64,000 nt of DNA, from positions 3,720,001 to 3,784,000 of the forward strand of contig KQ964247.1 in assembly GCA_001566295.1 (NCBI GenBank), written 5' to 3'. How positions within the stretch are numbered: the stretch's first letter is position 1; each line of letters opens with the position of its first letter. Position numbers and translations under genes: made by a program. Below the pieces are notes generated by a model. The model was given only the letters and a program-made list of their open reading frames with translations. It did not search any database and had not been told where the DNA came from. Positions 10,872 to 21,790 of this stretch are shown here, one piece after another. The stretch comes from Microdochium bolleyi. Taxonomy: Eukaryota; Ascomycota; Sordariomycetes; Xylariales; Microdochiaceae.

Positions 10872-11790
10872 GATTGCTATCGCTGATCTCAAGGAGTCTA
10901 CTGCAGGCTCATTCGGATGTTTTTGGAGACATTTAAGACGGGTTGTCAACCAATATCATGCTTGACAAAGAGTAGAGTTGAAATGACGAGGAGGTGTAAA
11001 ATCGGGAGACCTTTTCTGGTGTCGTTGAGCAGAGTGGTAGAGAAACAAGAAGGCGCATTCGCGGCGAGAACAGGGCCTGGCAATGGTGGCTGAGAAAGGA
11101 TCGCATTTACCACACCCTCTGCGCAATTGCATCGACGTTGGGGTAAGATCGTCGCAAGGATGAGGCGCAGGCGGGGCGCAGACAAGGCAGAGACAAGGTG
11201 CAGACCAGGTGTAGCTGATGTCTGCAACATTTCTGGAGTTCCAAAAATGGAAACTTTGTGCCTTTTCGTCCCCGTGTGATATCCCTAGACCCGAGTCGTG
11301 TGTCAGGCATTTGCTGTCTCGTATGAGTGTCTCTGGGTGGATCTCGGCATTGGTGGCAGCCTATTCCTGGATGCGAGTTATGACGCTGCCGATAACTTGT
11401 CAACTGCGGCATTGGTCCAATGCATCCTATGATACCTTAGTGTAGCCATATGCCCGCGGCTATCTTGGGCCGATGTCGCATACTGCGTCTTTGTAGCAAC
11501 CCACTTCCGGAACTATTTCCTCAATCGCCCTGGTTACGCTATTGTACTTAATGTAAGCCCAAGCAAACTCCAAAGTGGGGGCTGCTGCTCAAGTCAGCAG
11601 CCTTGCCAAGGTCAGCCCAGAAAGGAGAATAGTCGTCCCGTCGAGAGTTCAGCTCTCTCAACTTCCTTTACGCCAATCACACCTCGACAGTGTCTCAGAA
11701 TCCGCTACTACCGCCTGCACAAGTGTATTGCCTCTGCTCTGTCGCAAAAGCTGCACCGAGAGATTGCGGCCGTGTCCGCGGCAAACTAGT
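10872..11790. promoter_or_regulatory. Divergent promoter region
   Basis: No supported gene between the membrane-protein start (-) and the sulfotransferase-like start (+). Open frames on both strands lack conserved motifs. An upstream in-frame extension of the sulfotransferase-like ORF exists, but its composition is not protein-like and conserved similarity begins just after the ATG at 11791. Confidence 0.4.
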
Positions 11791-12609
11791 ATGACGCCGC
11801 CGTCGCAGGCCCAGCGCGGCCAAGGTCTCCAGGTCATCCACGCCGGCCTCTATCGCACGGGCACCATGTCCATTGCGCGCGCCTACGAGCGCCTCGGCTA
11901 CCGGACACACCACGTCCCGACCGTCAACCCGACCAAGACGCCGTGGGTCTCCATCGAGCGCGCTGCCGAGGCGACGTGGCCGTCCGTCCCCGGCGTCAAG
12001 CCCGGCCGCCCCAAGCTCACCCGGGCAGACTGGGACGCCGCGTGGACGACCGAGTACGACGTCGTCACGGATATCCTGTCGCCCTTCGTCCCGCAACTCA
12101 TTCAGGCGTACCCGGACGCCAAGGTCGTCGTCGTGCAGCGCGACTTTGACGCGTGGTGGGCCAGCATGCAGAGCACCATCCTCGTGTTCCTCGAGGAGCC
12201 CGCCGCGGGTGTGAACCGCTTCGTCGGCGGCTTGCTGGGCATCCGGGGCGGGCACGCGATGCGCAAGATCCTGCTCGGCTTCTTCGACGTGCGCAGCAAG
12301 GACGAGATCACCGAGACCGTGGCGCGGGCCAAGTACGAGGCGTACTACGCGCAGGTGCGGCAGATGGTGCCCGCCGAGCGGCGGCTCGAGTACAGGCTCG
12401 GCGACGGGTGGGAGCCGCTGTGCGCATTCCTGAGCAAGGAGGTGCCAGAGGAGCCGTTCCCGAGGCTGAACGACACGCAGTCGTTCGCTGTGCTGTTCAA
12501 GGAGTCGGGGAACCAGGTCATCCGGACCAGGCTGCGGCAGAGCATGCCGTGGCTCGCGGCCGCGGTGGCGCTCGGCACTGCGTGGTGCTTGTATGGTCGA
12601 GGTTCTTGA
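11791..12609 (+). CDS. Sulfotransferase-fold (Sulfotransfer_4-type P-loop) protein with C-terminal membrane tail
   Basis: Single exon, 272 residues from the ATG at 11791. The PAPS-binding-like P-loop VIHAGLYRTGTMSIARAYE lies near residue 16, followed by the family's YRTHHV, WDAAWTTEYDVVTDI and YPDAKVVVVQRDFDAWWASM blocks. The C-terminus ends in PWLAAAVALGTAWCLYGR, a likely membrane anchor. Proteins of this fungal family are often annotated as NAD-dependent epimerases, but the P-loop and VVQRD elements match sulfotransferase-like P-loop proteins. Substrate unknown. Coding GC is very high, and a long complementary frame is a compositional artefact. Confidence 0.8.
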   Translation: MTPPSQAQRGQGLQVIHAGLYRTGTMSIARAYERLGYRTHHVPTVNPTKTPWVSIERAAEATWPSVPGVKPGRPKLTRADWDAAWTTEYDVVTDILSPFVPQLIQAYPDAKVVVVQRDFDAWWASMQSTILVFLEEPAAGVNRFVGGLLGIRGGHAMRKILLGFFDVRSKDEITETVARAKYEAYYAQVRQMVPAERRLEYRLGDGWEPLCAFLSKEVPEEPFPRLNDTQSFAVLFKESGNQVIRTRLRQSMPWLAAAVALGTAWCLYGRGS

Positions 12610-13143
12610 GGCGTCGCAGGTCAGCAAAATTCGCCGAGCCGGAGCGGCATTCGGCCGAATCTGGAGCATATCTCATATGATGCATGACCAATCCTGTTCT
12701 GTGACCTGGTATGGTCGAACAACACAATACAGACCACTTTGATCCCGTGCCCGTGGTCCGTAGTGTTTTGTAACAAATAGAAGCCGCAACGATGCTCTAG
12801 TCATGCAAACTGCGAGTGGAGTTCAGAACAAGTCCCCAGGCTGCTGCTGTCATCGGAGTATCCCCCCACGTACGCTGCGAGCATTAGAGCCTGTGGTACC
12901 GTATATCGATGGCGGCTTCCCCGCATTCGCGAAATCACATCATCATGGGACAATCTTTATCGACTCCACCCCCGACGGGGCCGGCGACTTTCGACGGCTG
13001 ATTTATAAGCCTGCGTCTTCCCACCATTTCTCTGCCAAGACATAAAGCGATCCCCGTCCGCTTGCACCAGATCTGCATTGACATCGACTACTCTACAGTC
13101 CCTCAATAATCAGTTTAGTATCAGCAAGCTCCAGACTGTCAAG
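12610..13143. promoter_or_regulatory. Upstream region of the glutathione transferase gene
   Basis: No gene is seen. A good TATA box (ATTTATAAGC, 13001-13010) lies about 135 nt upstream of the GST ATG and is followed by a pyrimidine-rich leader. This is one of the clearest core promoters in the window. Confidence 0.55.
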
Positions 13144-14039
13144 ATGGCCGCCACCGCCCCTCCAATCAAGCTATACACCAACCACGCTTGCCCTTGTATG
13201 TCGTCACCTGATCCCAAGCCATAGTGTCGTTGAACTTCGACTGACTGAATCAACTCCGCCTCCACCCAGGGGCCCAGCGTGCCGAGATCATCCTGGCGGA
13301 GCTCAACATCCCGCACGAGCAGGAGATCATCGACCTCGCGACGCCGCGCACGGCCGAGTACCTGGCCATCAACCCGCGCGGCCTGGTTCCCTCGCTCGCC
13401 TACGGCGACGAGATCATCACCGAGTCCGGCATCGTCGCGCAGTTCATCGCCGACCTGCACGGCCCTTCGCACCTGTTACCCGCCGCCAACGACCCCAACG
13501 GCGCCCTGAAGCGCGCGCGCATCAACTTCTTCGTCGACACCTTCGTGTCCAAGGTCAACCCCTCCCTCGGAAAGCTCCAGATGGCTCTCCCCGGCACGGA
13601 CCTCGACGCCGCCGCGCAGGCGCTCGTCGAGAGCGCGGCAAAGGAGCTCGAGCCCCTCCTCGCGGACGCCGCGCCATTCTTCGGCGGCAGCGACAAGCCC
13701 ACGCTCGCAGAGGTATGGCTCTTGTTCTTGGCCTCGGCATCTCGGGATCGGAAAATAATCACGACATGAGAGAGAACCCATTACTGACAATGAACTTGCG
13801 CATTACTCACAAAACAGGTCCAGACGGGCTCCTTCATCATCCGGCTCTTCGAGCTGCCCAAGGCCGGCCTGATCGCCGACTTCCACGACGACATCAAGGC
13901 CAAGGCCCCCGCCTTCTACCGCTGGGCCAGCGCTGTCGCCGAGATCCCCTCGGTCAAGAGCACGTACGCCAACGACCTGGTCGTCGCGGGCATTACACGC
14001 AAGCGCGCGCAGCTCGCGGCGCAGCAGGCCAAGGCTTAA
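13144..14039 (+). CDS. Glutathione S-transferase, omega-like (Cys-type)
   Basis: Three exons, 13144-13195, 13270-13712 and 13818-14039 (introns GTATGT...CCAG and GTATGG...ACAG), give 238 residues. The thioredoxin-like N-domain carries NHACPWAQRAEIILAELNI; the first intron splits the Trp codon of CPW. The Cys in ACPWAQR is the expected catalytic residue of omega-type enzymes. It continues with INPRGLVPSL (cis-Pro) and ITESGIVAQFIADL (glutathione gamma-Glu site), then an all-helical C-domain with PFFGGSDKPTLAEVQTGSFIIRL. Likely cytosolic thiol transfer or dehydroascorbate reduction. It lies in tandem behind the sulfotransferase-like gene, without evidence of shared regulation. Confidence 0.92.
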
Positions 14040-15509
14040 AAGGAGGGGGAGGAGGAGTAGAGGTTCGGAGTCTTTTCTTCTTTCGATCGCAAGTCTCGTA
14101 GCGTGTCGTCCTAGCAGTATTATTCAACTTCTCGAAAGCCGTTGCTGCACGGTGCGCTGCTTCGGGAGCGCGAATTAGCCATTTGTTGTGCTCATGTTTC
14201 GGGGTTCAGCTGGCCCGCTGCCGGAAAATATCAGCTTCCTCGTACAAACAGGACGAAAGCCATGCTCCCCCTATAATTTCCCGGGTGGCAGTCTCCTGCT
14301 GTCCTTCGATCATATACTCCCTTGCTGTGATGACGTCAGCACGGAAATCCTTCCGACGTTATACATGCTTTTCTGTAGCACTACCGAGGTCGAAAGGGTA
14401 ATAGGATTAGTCACGTCAGCCAAGCTACTTATAGTCAGCTACACACGTAACCATAAACAGACGACACAGTCAGCTTGTCTGGATTCTTGAGTGCGCTCTG
14501 AAGCGCGTTACCGTATCAAAGCTTGACTTTACCTGGGGTGAATAGAGATCCGTATTCGAATACTCGCTTCTGCTTGGCACAAAAAGTCCCTAAATTATGA
14601 GGATGCACTCAGACATCATATTATAGTCAACCTTTGCGAATTTTTCGCAAACAGCTGACAAAACACAAAGATGAAGTAAAAAACAAATTCTCACAGGGGA
14701 TACCGCTCCGCCGGGGAAACAGGAAATCCACTACATTACTCGAAACCTGCTTTTCTACCTCGTTCTCTATATTCCACAGTATGCAACCCGGTGACAGCAG
14801 TAGTTATATTTTGTGTAATCAACTTTGTGACGGTCCTGGAGGCTGTCATCGCTGTTCTACATGCAACCATGGGCCATCTGTGACACAGCGTTCTCATCAA
14901 CCCACATCCAGGGCCTCTCATGAGCAAGGGAACCGGACAGACTTCTGATAGGTGACCTGATACACTTCTCTGCAACCCCCGCAGCCGCGAGAGACACAGA
15001 AACAGTGCCGCCTTGATGCGGGGAAGAGGCATACTGACCTCGCCTGCATCTCACTCATCAAGTGAACAGAAAGTTCCAGCGCCCAAGTCCGTAGCGGGGA
15101 CAAGTCACTAGAGGATCACAAGGATATCACCACCAAGTAGACGTCTGTTTTCCTTGGCCTGGCATGCCTGCTCATCAAGTATGTGGCTTTCCATGTCACG
15201 TCTGAACGCGATTGCAGTCACTGAGAGCTGGGCAGTCAATGAAGTGCTTTGTCATGAATTTTGTTTGATTTGTAGTTTGGTGTAGCTTAAGTGCGTCTCC
15301 CACCCCGTACGTCTTCCATTGGCATCAACGTTCTGTTGTCCCTTTCACGAGTAAAGGATGGTAGGTAGGTCGCCCGATATGTGTTGACGTTGCCTTCCCC
15401 CCCGTCGATGTACTCGTCCAGATCGTCGAGATATATACATGTATGCAAGGAAGTGTATGTGTGTGTGTGTTTGGATTCGCGCAACAAGCCCGTGGGAGGG
15501 TCAGGTCAT
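14040..15509. other. Convergent intergenic region, 1.5 kb
   Basis: Lies between the GST stop and the 3' end of the CVNH gene. It is AT-richer than the coding DNA around it, with a GATATATACATGTATG stretch and a short (TG)n microsatellite at about 15453-15471. No conserved protein or RNA gene is recognisable. Confidence 0.4.
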
Positions 15510-15812
15510 CTAACCCAGGAACTCAAGGTTGCCGTTGTTGTTGGTGATGCGCTCGTTGAGGTCGATCTTGGCCTCGGGCCAGTCGCCATCGCCGTTGTCG
15601 AGCTGGGCGACGAGGACGGGCCCCTCGAGGCGGTAGTTGGTGGCCGAGCCGTGCCAGCCGCCGCCGCCCCACTCGAAGATGCCGCTGGAGTTGCCGAGGA
15701 CGTCGTTGAGGTCGATCTGGGTCGGCTGCCACTCGCCGTCGGCGGTGCAGCAGGTCGCGTACAGGACGTTGTCCTCGAGGCGGACGTCCTGGGAGGAATC
15801 GAAGAAGGACAT
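15510..15812 (-). CDS. Cyanovirin-N homolog (CVNH) lectin-like protein
   Basis: Single exon, 100 residues, no signal peptide. Two tandem CVNH half-repeats of about 50 residues are visible. The first has SSQDVRLEDNVLYATCCTADGEW, then IDLNDVLGNSSGIFEW. The second has SATNYRLEGPVLVAQLDNGDGDWPEA, then IDLNERITNNNGNLEFLG. CVNH proteins are small mannose-binding folds common in filamentous ascomycetes and usually cytosolic; their fungal role is unclear. The 5' leader is CA-rich and a TATA box lies about 125 nt upstream. Confidence 0.93.
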   Translation of the reverse strand: MSFFDSSQDVRLEDNVLYATCCTADGEWQPTQIDLNDVLGNSSGIFEWGGGGWHGSATNYRLEGPVLVAQLDNGDGDWPEAKIDLNERITNNNGNLEFLG

Positions 15813-15933
15813 GGTGATGGATGTGTGCGTGTGTGTTTGTGGTTTGTATTGGGGAGAGAGGTGAGAGTGTGTTTGTGATGTGAGTCTGGACAAGAGCCAG
15901 GAAGACGGGACAGGACCGACAGGCTGCGGGACA

Positions 15934-15948
15934 GATATATATACTATA
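15934..15948 (-). promoter_or_regulatory. TATA box of the CVNH gene
   Basis: An uninterrupted TATATATA-type stretch about 125 nt upstream of the CVNH ATG, followed on the minus strand by a CA-rich leader. The position suits a strong TATA-type fungal promoter. Assignment is by sequence and distance only. Confidence 0.5.
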
Positions 15949-17354
15949 TCCACAAGATGACCCCGCGATGCCGTTGCCACGGCCACGCCCTAATGTATCA
16001 TGCGTGATGGGCAGTCACGACCGAGTGTCGACAGAGCCGGGCGGGGTCGCGTGAGGCCTCTCGCGAAGCAAGCAATGTCCCGCATGCTCGAGACGCGCCT
16101 GTGCCGAGTTTGCCGTGCCGGGCAGCAGGTGCTCCTCTTTGCAGCATCGCAGGGCGCCGGACGGGGCCACGTCATTGGAGCCAAGGCATGCACGCGCGAG
16201 ACACCAATGGCGGCCTCTGAAGCCACGTTCGCGAGCTACGTCGTCAGATGTGGCAGGACCCTCCTCAGTCCTCCTCAGACCCCTTGCCCTGGCGTGAGTT
16301 TGTGTGGGCCCGTGGACCCTGAGAGAGTTGGCCGGGCCCGGGCGTCTCTAGCTCGAAGGCAAGCAGCGGGTTGTGGCAGAGGATCCTGATCACCGAGGAT
16401 GATCGGGATCTTCAATGTCGTCCGTTGTCAGACCGTGAGCCGCCGCTCTTGACGTACAAAAGAGTGTATACTCCGTATGCGATCCATTGTCTCACGGCAC
16501 TTCACGGGTCCGTTGGCGGGACGGACCGAGAGGAATCTGTGGCGAAGCAGTGGTCGTGCGGGGGTGGACTGAAGTGTCAGAGCGTCAAGGTGTGAGTGGG
16601 AACCAGCCACCGTGCGTGATTTGCTTGCCCATAACCAAGGTTCGGGGTAGGTTTCCCCTTTCCCCGACCGAAACAACAAAGCAACCTTTGTGGATGGCAG
16701 TCAGTGTGTGCCGGACAGCCATGGCATTGTTACGACAAATGTTCTGCCAAGGCACATACATGTTTGTGAGGCCTCCAAGCAGCTCGTCGCGAAGACGGGC
16801 ATTCATACCGCCTCACGGTACGCAGGAAAGGACAAAAGATATTGGCAGTTCAGCATAAACAGGACATAAACCTAGAAACTTCTCCGTGGAAGCTCAAAGT
16901 GCTTAGTGGGCCAGAGAGTGGTGCAGACTCGGCCTTACCGTGAGCCGTCAAGGAGGCTCGTGGCGGCCGGAGCATCTTACTACTGTGGAGAACCCTAGCA
17001 ACCTCGGGACCAAGACACATCTCCCATCAGAGTGTCGAGGTGATGCAGCTCGGTCACCCTGCAGTCCTCGAGTGAAGGACCTGCGTCATATGTAAGACAT
17101 CGGACTCCCACACGTGTATACTACCCACCAGACGCACAGCAACCTCGACGTTTCGTGACATCGACTGAGCGTCATATGCAGCATACAACCAAGCTCCCTG
17201 TCGAAATCTTACTCCCAACATGACACAGCTCGTAAGTGTACCACAGAGTCTAAATCTGTTGAAGCCGCGCCGTGCCGTGGCTGAAGCACTGTCGACGCGG
17301 CGCCCATCCGGTCTGTTTCACCTTTGCGTCAATGATCTCTCTCTCTCAACTTCA

Positions 17355-17374
17355 CCCCCACCACGACGTGGGGG
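17355..17374. promoter_or_regulatory. Inverted repeat CCCCCAC-N6-GTGGGGG (paired CreA-like sites)
   Basis: Seven-base arms at 17355-17361 and 17368-17374 with a six-base spacer, about 195 nt upstream of the nickel transporter ATG. Each arm contains GTGGGG, which fits the fungal CreA/CRE1 consensus SYGGRG. The paired inverted layout is typical of in vivo functional sites, but function is inferred. Confidence 0.4.
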
Positions 17375-17568
17375 GTTGAGTCCAGATGCGGGGTCTCTTT
17401 CCCCAATTCAGGGTGCGGGGTCGTTGATGACTCTTCTTGCGTTGTGTGCCCTTATCGCGACCTCAGAGACTTCACAAACCCTATCCCCGCGCGTGGCGTT
17501 CCTAATCGACGCGATAAATCCTCGCAATAGTGCTCTCTTTGCGCATAGGCGTCCTGCGACTCACCACC

Positions 17569-18941
17569 ATGACGCCGCACGACGAAGCAGCCACGCAGCC
17601 CCTGCTGCCCGGCCCTCCCAGTACAACGACGCCGCGCCCGCGCCACCGCCAGAGCCGCCGCACGAGCACGAGCTTCACCACGATGGCATCCCGGTTCCGC
17701 CTCTCAGTGCCCGACCGGCTCAAGGGCCTGCCCCTCCCCGTGGTGCGCATCATCGCCCTCCTCGTGACCATCAACATCCTCGTCTGGGCTGCCGTCGGCA
17801 TCGTCCTGCACTTCTCCCCGCCCGCCCTCATCAGCCCGGCCATCCTGTCGTACACGCTCGGGCTGCGGCACGCGCTCGATGCGGACCACATCAGCGCCAT
17901 CGACCTCATGACGCGGCGCCTCATCGCGTCCGGCCAGCGGCCCGTCACGGTCGGCACGTGGTTCAGTCTCGGCCACTCCACGATCGTCATCATCACGTGC
18001 ATCGTGGTCGCCGCGACGTCGGGCGCGCTGAGGGACCGGTTCGACAACTTCGCGTACATTGGCGGCATCATCGGGACCAGCGTCAGCGCGGCGTTCCTGA
18101 TCCTGCTGTGCCTGGGGAACAGCTGGGTGCTGTATCGGCTGGTGCAGCAGCTCAGGGGCACGCTGCGCGAGGATGAGGCGCGGCAGTACGGCGTTGGCCC
18201 GGGGCAGTCGCGGGAGATCGGTGCCGCTGCCGACGCCGGCCAGGATGCTGCTGTGAACGACCTGCAGCTCGAGGGCGCGGGTTTCCTCGCCAGCGTGTTC
18301 AGGAAGGTGTTCCGCATCGTGGACCGGCCGTGGAAGATGTACCCCCTGGGCGTGCTCTTTGGCCTTGGCTTTGACACGAGCTCAGAAATTGCCATACTTG
18401 GTATTGCGAGTGTGCAAGGCGCCCAGGGGACGAGTCTTTGGGTAATCCTGATCTTCCCGCTTCTGTTTACTGGTACGTGCAGAGGTCTCATCCGATTCAT
18501 TCGCGCATCATGACTGACACCCACCTCCCAGCCGGCATGTGCCTGCTCGACACCACCGACGGCGCGCTCATGATGTCCCTTTACACCTCCAAGGCCTTCT
18601 CACGCGACCGCGTGGCGATCCTGTACTACTCCATCGTCCTCACTACCATCACCATCGCTGTGGCTGCATTCATAGGCGTGATACAGGTTCTCTCGCTGGC
18701 GCAGAACATCGTGCAGCCTGAGGAAGGCGACTCGCCCTTCTGGGACGGCCTTTCGGACATCAGCGACCATTTTGACGTCATCGGCGGCTCCATCTGCGCG
18801 TTGTTCCTGGTTGTCGGACTGGGATCGGTGCTGGTGTACGGGCCCTGGAGACGGATGGTGGATCGGAGGATGGAGAGAGCAAGGATGCAGGAAGGCGTGC
18901 TGAGGGTGGACGACGGCGCGCCTGAGGCTGTGCCATCGTGA
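17569..18941 (+). CDS. High-affinity nickel (Ni/Co) transporter, NiCoT family
   Basis: Two exons, 17569-18472 and 18532-18941 (intron GTACGT...CCAG), give 437 residues. The family signature H-x4-D-H in RHALDADHISAID is at residues 101-107, the second signature is LGFDTSSE, and the third, straddling the splice junction, is AGMCLLDTTDG. About eight hydrophobic helices follow a polar 65-residue N-terminus; a hydrophilic loop (about 200-245) separates the halves. It resembles fission-yeast Nic1 in family. Such transporters import nickel across the plasma membrane, chiefly to supply urease. The ATG at 17569 is preferred because it has a CACCATGA context and precedes the conserved region. Confidence 0.93.
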
Positions 18942-19073
18942 GACCGACACTTCCAATTGTTGTGCTCAGTTGAAAGTCTTCACCGCTTTAAACCGTGGTG
19001 TCTAATAAGGCAAGACTGAGGCGAGATATTTATGCCCATACAACTCGAATAGGGACTCGGTCACAATAGAATA

Positions 19074-21578
19074 CTATATAAGTCTTAGCAGTGTGTCTTC
19101 GGCATCTGCAAAATATGCCTTGTCACCAGGTTCGGTGTTCAGGCATGCTATTCCGATCCTGCGGTAGCAAGGCGCACAAGGGCCCGGAAACGGCTGTGAA
19201 GTGCCATTAGCCATTCTTTCATCCATGGTGCTGGACGGCACAAGCTCCAGGATGAGGAAATCCTCTCGCTGATACGACTTGATTGGAACTGTGTACATTG
19301 TACGCAGTAGGAGACAGTCGTAGGTGTCATTGGGAAACCTGTACTCGCCCCCAACTGGCGGCTCGTCAAAGCCCCCTGCACAGCGCCAAGGTATAGGTTT
19401 CTCGGCGCTCCAATTCCGGATGTCGCCGTCGACATTAAGGTATGGAGGGTCGTAACTGCGCGCTTCAGGCGTTGTTGTCAGTCGTATCTTCCTCATTGGT
19501 CCCATTAGCAGCAGTTCTGCACATAGCAGATTCGACACGAGAGGCACACCATCCCAGACGATGTGCTTGTCGACAAGCTCGACCCGCTCGACCGCTCGAT
19601 ATGGCTTTGCTGTCGACAGACTGGTATACCAAGAGTTGATATTTACATTCTTGGTCCGAGATAGCCACGACCACGACGGGATCTGCGGCAACACGTGGCC
19701 GTCGTCAACGCGCTCTTTGGGGCTATCGTTGATCCAGGCGAGGTCGTGGCACATTGTCTCCTCCCAGCAACACAGGAGATGCGTGTACCCCGTTGCCTCG
19801 GCAGTCCTCTGCATCACGCCAGACAAAGCTACAAGCTGATCAGAAGCGCAAGTAAATCTCCTGCTTGAGTACTGATTCATCCACAGACACCACGCGCGGT
19901 GTACGACCTCTTCGAGGGGCTGTCTGTCATTGCCAGTCTCGAGCTCCCGTATTGTCTTCATGTAGCCTTTTTCAAGGTCGTTCGCGAACATCTCTACACC
20001 AGCCTCAGTCATGTAAGTGCTGGTGCACTGCCAGTGAAGCTCGGGAAAGGTGCAATGGATGATTCTGCTGGACAGGACATGCTCCTGCAGAGCCCAGCCT
20101 CGCTGACTAAGGGCGGAAGACTTAGTACGATGTCCGAGCGGCTTGTGATAGACCCGAACATGGAGGACTTTCGTGCCCCTTTCGCTGGCGCCGTGGGGCC
20201 CGCCCTCGCTTCTGATGCCACCACTGCCCGGTGATGGGTTCCCAATGTCGAATCGAACGACTTGCTGCAGATTGGCACCTGCGCTGTTTGTGACTTCACA
20301 GCTGCAGTCCACAAAGCAACCCTCAGCGCTGCTTTGAGCGTCCGCAGCCGCAATGGTCAACCAGGCATTTGAGTACACGTCTTTCATCCGCGCGGCTTCG
20401 AGACGCCACTCGTCCGGGTCGTCCTGGACGATACAAAGACTATCGATCCAGATGTACTTAAGTCCGAGAGTACGGCAGATATCGATGGCTTCGCGGAAAG
20501 TCCTGGGGATTTGGTCTGGGGTGCCACACCATTGGCCGTCGCAACCTGGTATGACCAGGCTGAGTCCAGCCAAGCGCTCCCTCGTAGTCTTAAGCGGTAG
20601 TTTGGTGCCCCAGCAGTGACTAAGCGCTGCGTACTTGACACAATCGGAACCATTGCCTTGGACAATGTCTTCGCCAAGTACCAAGCGCGAGGGCCTTCCG
20701 TCATCGACGGCAGCAAGCTCTACGAGCCGCTTCGGCAACGGCATTGGCCTGCCAATAGTGGAATTTCAGCAGAGCGCGTGCTTCTTCTCGCAGTCGTCCG
20801 CCCAAGAAGCGATAGTTGCAAGTTTTTCAGTCTTAGAGGTCGTCGCGGCTGAAGTCGTCCATATGGCTGGAGCGTCTGCTCTCATTCGTGTGACTTAGTC
20901 TGGTTCGAGTGACTAGCGTAGGTATGCAATATGGAACATCGCTTTGCATTACTCACCTCCTGTGCCGCTATAGGTGACAATCACAAGCCAGATCGCGCGC
21001 CTGGCATCGTGCTTGATCGAATGCAAAAATCCGTGGAGTGTTGTACTGCCCATGGGGACTGGAGTGAGTTCTGCACCTTGCTCAGGTTCAGGGTGTGCTG
21101 GCTGGATGCCACTATGAAGTCTCAACTCTAGCAGCAAGCCGTGCAGATCGGCTTCTGTGTCGTGTGGGAAGTGCTGTCGCATTTCGTCTAGCGGCCATCG
21201 CTGTTGGATGACGGCACAGAGAGCACACGAGGTCTCGCCTGCCGCAGAAATAAGGTCGCCGACGGTCGCATAGTGGTTGATCCTTGTGGGACGCGGGATG
21301 GCCTGGAGGGGGAAAATGGCTGAGCAGTACACGCACAGGGGCTGCTCGGCGCCGGGGGTGTACCGCATGATGCCTGGATCGTGATCTCGAGAGAGCTGGT
21401 TGTGCGTCGTGAAGTGCACAGGACAACGAAGGAGGGGCTCCTGCGAGGACGAGTCGATCGCCGGCGGCGAGGCTGTGTCAGTAGTAGTGCGGGGTCCCCT
21501 CGTACTTGCCCGCCCAAGGCAAGTGCGTAGGGTGCGCAACGAAGTTTTGCCTTTCGCGAGACTGGGGTTCAGTTTCAT
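19074..21578 (-). pseudogene. HET-domain (heterokaryon incompatibility) gene interrupted by an in-frame TGA
   Basis: Exon 1 (21578-20957) ends at a GTGAGT donor; exon 2 (20875-19074) begins after GAGAGCAG. They join in frame to a product of about 807 codons. The linker reads IASWADDCEKKHALC, the C-x3-H-x2-C element normally found just before a HET domain, followed at once by a TGA at 20768-20766. The same frame then continues through MPLPKRLVEL into a complete HET core: YAALSHCWG, PRTFREAIDICRTLGLKYIWIDSLCIVQDD, and ARMKDVYSNAWLTIAAAD. No GT lies between the exon 2 start and the stop, so a GT-AG intron cannot remove it. Either a pseudogene, a sequence error, or re-initiation at 20744 yields a 556-residue HET protein. 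In fungi HET proteins trigger cell death after nonself recognition. Confidence 0.75.
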
Positions 21579-21790
21579 GGCGACCGCCTTATGGAGTTTA
21601 AAATGATTCTTTCATTGATGTGCAGTACTAACTATTACATTATTCTGATAATCGGCGTTTTTCTTGGGGAGCAGGACCAGAGATGAATGATTCGTTCTTC
21701 AAACCAGGAAACACATAAACAGCAACCGATAAAAACAATTGAAGACAAACCAGGGGGCAACGAGTATTTATGCAGATCTGCCGGCCTGCT

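Larger units (their letters stand above)
15813..17568. promoter_or_regulatory. Divergent promoter region (CVNH / nickel transporter), 1.75 kb
   Basis: No supported gene. It holds the CVNH TATA box (15934-15948), a CT repeat near 17338-17347 and a CCCCCAC/GTGGGGG inverted repeat (17355-17374) upstream of the nickel transporter. Open frames are non-conserved. Confidence 0.5.

Noticed and set aside
11695..12669. 324-codon minus-strand frame opposite the sulfotransferase-like gene
   Set aside because: Arg/Asp/His-rich, no motif, and fully antisense to a recognisable GC-rich gene; third-position GC bias removes stops on the complement.
15453..15471. Short (TG)n tract as a possible regulatory element
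   Set aside because: A simple microsatellite; similar CA/TG tracts occur at several places in the window.
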